NCBI RefSeq assembly: GCF_006838285.1
Contig: NZ_CP038228.1
Span: forward strand, 248,001-312,000
DNA from: Xanthomonas translucens pv. cerealis
GTDB lineage: Bacteria; Pseudomonadota; Gammaproteobacteria; Xanthomonadales; Xanthomonadaceae
Direction: 5' to 3'
Length of the DNA: 64,000 bases
Under the pieces are notes generated by a model that made no database searches, was not told the DNA's origin, and saw nothing but the letters and a program-made list of their open reading frames with translations. The position numbers and the translations under genes are program-made. Shown piece after piece: positions 63,569 to 64,000 of this stretch (positions are counted from its first letter, which is position 1; each line of letters begins with the position of its first letter).

Positions 63569-63961
63569 TCAGAGCTTCAACTTCTCATTGACCGCCTGAC
63601 TGACCAGCTCATACCACTTGTTCATTTCTGTCTCGTTGCCGAACTTGATCGTCCAAACCGGATGATCGATGTCGCGAACATTGAGCGTCAGCGTGCCTTG
63701 GTGACGCGAGTTGTGCCAATGCTTTTCCCAGGAGCGAACATCGCCCAATCGATAGGTCTTGATTACTCCTCCAACCTCCACCTTGATTGACGAGTTCTCA
63801 GTCGACAAGGCAATTTGCGTTTTTTTGTAGCGATGAAATCGCTGAAAGCCCTGGTTGAACGCAACATTGTTCCGCTGCTTTTCCAAGGACTTGATGACAG
63901 CAAAGGCGCCAACAGCTGCAGCACCCGAAGTAAGCAAGAGAAGGAACGTTCCAACTGTCAT
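63569..63961 (-). CDS. membrane-anchored DUF4755-like protein, 130 aa
   Basis: An N-terminal membrane helix (TFLLLLTSGAAAVGAFAVI) is followed by a soluble domain with YKKTQIALSTENSSIKVEVG, DVRSWEKHW and a tryptophan-rich end (VWTIKFGNETEMNKWYELVS). The pattern resembles DUF4755 or PH-like small inner membrane proteins; this name is from memory. GGAG lies about 8 bases before the ATG. No function is known. Confidence 0.6.
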   Translation of the reverse strand: MTVGTFLLLLTSGAAAVGAFAVIKSLEKQRNNVAFNQGFQRFHRYKKTQIALSTENSSIKVEVGGVIKTYRLGDVRSWEKHWHNSRHQGTLTLNVRDIDHPVWTIKFGNETEMNKWYELVSQAVNEKLKL

Positions 63962-64000
63962 AGAAGCTCCGAAGCGAAGAAGAAGAGGGCTGAGAGTCGG

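Overview
The window looks like a high-GC gammaproteobacterial chromosome of the Xanthomonadaceae, most likely Xanthomonas. The evidence is the gene content (cysHIJ divergent from cysD-cysNC, a GDSL autotransporter esterase, a secreted M28-type peptidase relic) and the REP-like and heptanucleotide intergenic repeats typical of that group. This is inference from recognisable families; no database search was run.

Region 1, about 1-31 kb, is core chromosome. In order it holds: the end of a LURP-one-like gene; a GAF histidine kinase; arsC; two small conserved unknowns; a metal-uptake operon (DUF2946 protein, TonB-dependent receptor, PepSY reductase); the sulfate assimilation cluster (cysH-cysI-cysJ divergent from cysD-cysNC); a scar of gene remnants; a GNAT acetyltransferase; a secreted unknown; a TrmH-type RNA methyltransferase; a carboxylesterase/P450 scar; a LacI-type regulator; a decayed M28 peptidase; mscL; a fumarylacetoacetase-family hydrolase; a Rieske protein; and a thiS-thiG-trmB-SLC13 run on the minus strand. 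Last comes the estA autotransporter. A family of paired GGGACCG/GGGAATC heptamer arrays sits between genes and has entered coding sequence at the start of cysNC and the end of trmB.

Region 2, about 31.2 kb to the end, is a genomic island. It starts at tRNA-Gly(CCC), with a tyrosine recombinase directly behind it. Its base composition is lower and more variable, and it carries many orphan genes and pseudogenes. Sub-modules are: (a) an H-NS-like protein and small unknowns; (b) a type VI secretion cargo module (VgrG, DUF2169 protein, DUF4150 PAAR-like protein, predicted nuclease toxin) followed by a tandem family of four immunity-like paralogues and ankyrin proteins; (c) a two-gene operon of a GHKL ATPase and a 739-residue partner with a phosphoribosyltransferase-like N-terminus, flanked by an intact and a decayed ankyrin gene; (d) an IS3-family element; (e) an sce7726/sce7725-type gene pair and a lone PD-(D/E)XK-like protein; (f) a second tyrosine recombinase; (g) an SF1 helicase and a Ser/Thr kinase cassette bounded by direct repeats of the helicase 5' end; (h) a mobilisation region with a short MobA/MobL relaxase, a ladder of inverted repeats before its start, and tiny membrane proteins. 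The right boundary of the island was not found, so it probably runs past the window.

The sulfate genes form one complete route: CysNC (with CysD) makes APS and then PAPS, CysH reduces PAPS to sulfite, and CysJI reduces sulfite to sulfide. The island looks like a store of inter-bacterial weapons and candidate anti-phage systems. The best candidates for something undescribed are the GHKL/PRTase-like operon and the kinase cassette beside the helicase.
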